Source: Candidatus Eiseniibacteriota bacterium (GTDB lineage: Bacteria > Eisenbacteria > RBG-16-71-46). Taken from it: a stretch of 33,315 nucleotides of DNA. The stretch lies in contig JACOSU010000107.1 of the NCBI GenBank assembly GCA_016178685.1, positions 1-33,315 of the forward strand, written 5' to 3'. A program made the position numbers and the translations under genes. Of the stretch, positions 32,772-33,315 are shown piece after piece (position 1 is the stretch's first letter; every line of letters starts with the position of its first letter). The notes under the pieces are model-generated. The model made no database searches, was not told where the DNA came from, and saw nothing but the letters and a program-made list of their open reading frames with translations.

Positions 32772-33315
32772 ATGCCGCAGCCCGCGCCGCTCCCGCCCGA
32801 GGATCCCGCCGCGCTCCACACGCGCGCGATGGACAACCTGAGCTTTATCCGCCGCACCATGGAGGGCGCGGCGTCGTTCACCGCGGTGCCGGGCTGGGGA
32901 CAGGTGATGGTCGGGACCGTCGCGCTCGTCACCGCCCCGATCGCGGCGCGTCAGGGTTCGCCCGGTCGCTGGCTCATTACGTGGCTGGTGGCGGCCGTGC
33001 TCGGCGCCTCGATCGGCGTGGTCTCGATGGCGCTCAAGGCACGCGCCGCCGGCCAGCCGCTGCTCTCCGAGCCGGGCCGCAGGTTCGCGCTCAATTTCGC
33101 GCTGCCCGGGTTCGCGGCGGCCGCGCTCACCGTGCCGCTCGCGCGCGCCGGAATGTTCGCGATGCTGCCCGGGATGTGGCTGCTGCTCCATGGGGTCGCG
33201 ATCGCCACCGGTGGAACCGTGTCGGTGCCGATCGTGCCGCTGCTCGGCGCGTGCTTCATGGCGCTCGGCCTCGCCGGGCTCGTCGCGCACGTTCCGCCCG
33301 ACCTGCTGATGGCGC
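32772..33315 (+). CDS. Conserved-looking membrane protein of unknown function, N-terminal part
   Basis: The first 181 residues are encoded before the window ends. A Pro-rich start (MPQPAPLPPEDPAALHTRAM) leads to DNLSFIRRTMEGAASFTAVP, then about five transmembrane helices (VMVGTVALVTAPIAA, LITWLVAAVLGASIGVVSMAL, FALNFALPGFAAAALTVPLA, MFAMLPGMWLLLHGVAIATG, VPIVPLLGACFMALGLAGLVA). I recall similar proteins in Acidobacteriota-type genomes, often beside a winged-helix regulator, but I cannot name the family. Neighbours to the right are outside the window. The start is supported by the promoter position, not by a ribosome-binding site. Confidence 0.75.
   Translation, partial: MPQPAPLPPEDPAALHTRAMDNLSFIRRTMEGAASFTAVPGWGQVMVGTVALVTAPIAARQGSPGRWLITWLVAAVLGASIGVVSMALKARAAGQPLLSEPGRRFALNFALPGFAAAALTVPLARAGMFAMLPGMWLLLHGVAIATGGTVSVPIVPLLGACFMALGLAGLVAHVPPDLLMA

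Noticed and set aside
31701..33290. Minus-strand open frame spanning the second DUF4097 gene and the last gene
   Set aside because: It covers a terminator and a promoter on the other strand and has antisense-type composition.

Overview
The window is high-GC (about 70%), densely packed bacterial chromosome with short intergenic gaps. I see no insertion sequence, prophage, integrase or CRISPR array. The gene set suggests a diderm, probably from an uncultured lineage near Candidatus Eisenbacteria, Gemmatimonadota or Acidobacteriota. It includes outer-membrane barrels of the YjbH and DUF5916 types, a secreted parallel beta-helix protein with a fibronectin-III domain, an ECF sigma/anti-sigma pair with DUF4097 proteins, and a homodimeric AceE. 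This placement is inferred from gene content and composition; no rRNA marker is present.

Layout. 1-2866: the start of a short-chain dehydrogenase (minus strand, cut by the window edge), diverging from a YjbH-type outer-membrane protein and a small Cys-rich exported protein. 2898-10674: pyruvate dehydrogenase E1 (minus), an S9 prolyl-oligopeptidase-type peptidase, a class I O-methyltransferase (minus), a molybdopterin oxidoreductase of the sulfite-oxidase fold, and an unrecognised two-domain protein. 10802-17631: a PaaK/CapK-type adenylate-forming enzyme (minus), a secreted beta-helix/Fn3 protein, a multi-spanning membrane protein with a TPR-like tail, and a GAF-GGDEF diguanylate cyclase (minus). 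17784-21643: an apparent four-gene operon of PTS EIIA, a HyfE-like protein, an antiporter-like subunit interrupted by an in-frame TGA, and a NuoN-like subunit. 21656-21731: tRNA-Lys(CTT) on the minus strand. 21970-25516: vanZ-like, hisS and aspS, tightly coupled. 25589-28957: a DUF5916 outer-membrane protein (minus) diverging from a DUF547 protein. 29081-32666: a possible 51-aa membrane peptide (minus), then ECF sigma, zinc-finger anti-sigma and two DUF4097 proteins, closed by a strong hairpin. 32772-end: a partial membrane protein with a promoter placed for a leaderless transcript.

How the genes fit together. The most unusual block is 17854-21643. Three proteins resemble the membrane arm of complex I or hydrogenase-4 but sit without NuoH, a hydrogenase or any hydrophilic partner. 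By by-eye alignment they have lost several charged residues needed for proton transfer, and they follow a PTS EIIA domain. A second theme is envelope homeostasis. The ECF operon, the YjbH gene and the DUF5916 gene each have an upstream sequence resembling an ECF promoter (an AACC-like -35 and a GTC -10 about 16-17 bases apart), so they could form one envelope regulon. The remaining genes are housekeeping (aceE, hisS, aspS, tRNA-Lys) or isolated enzymes.
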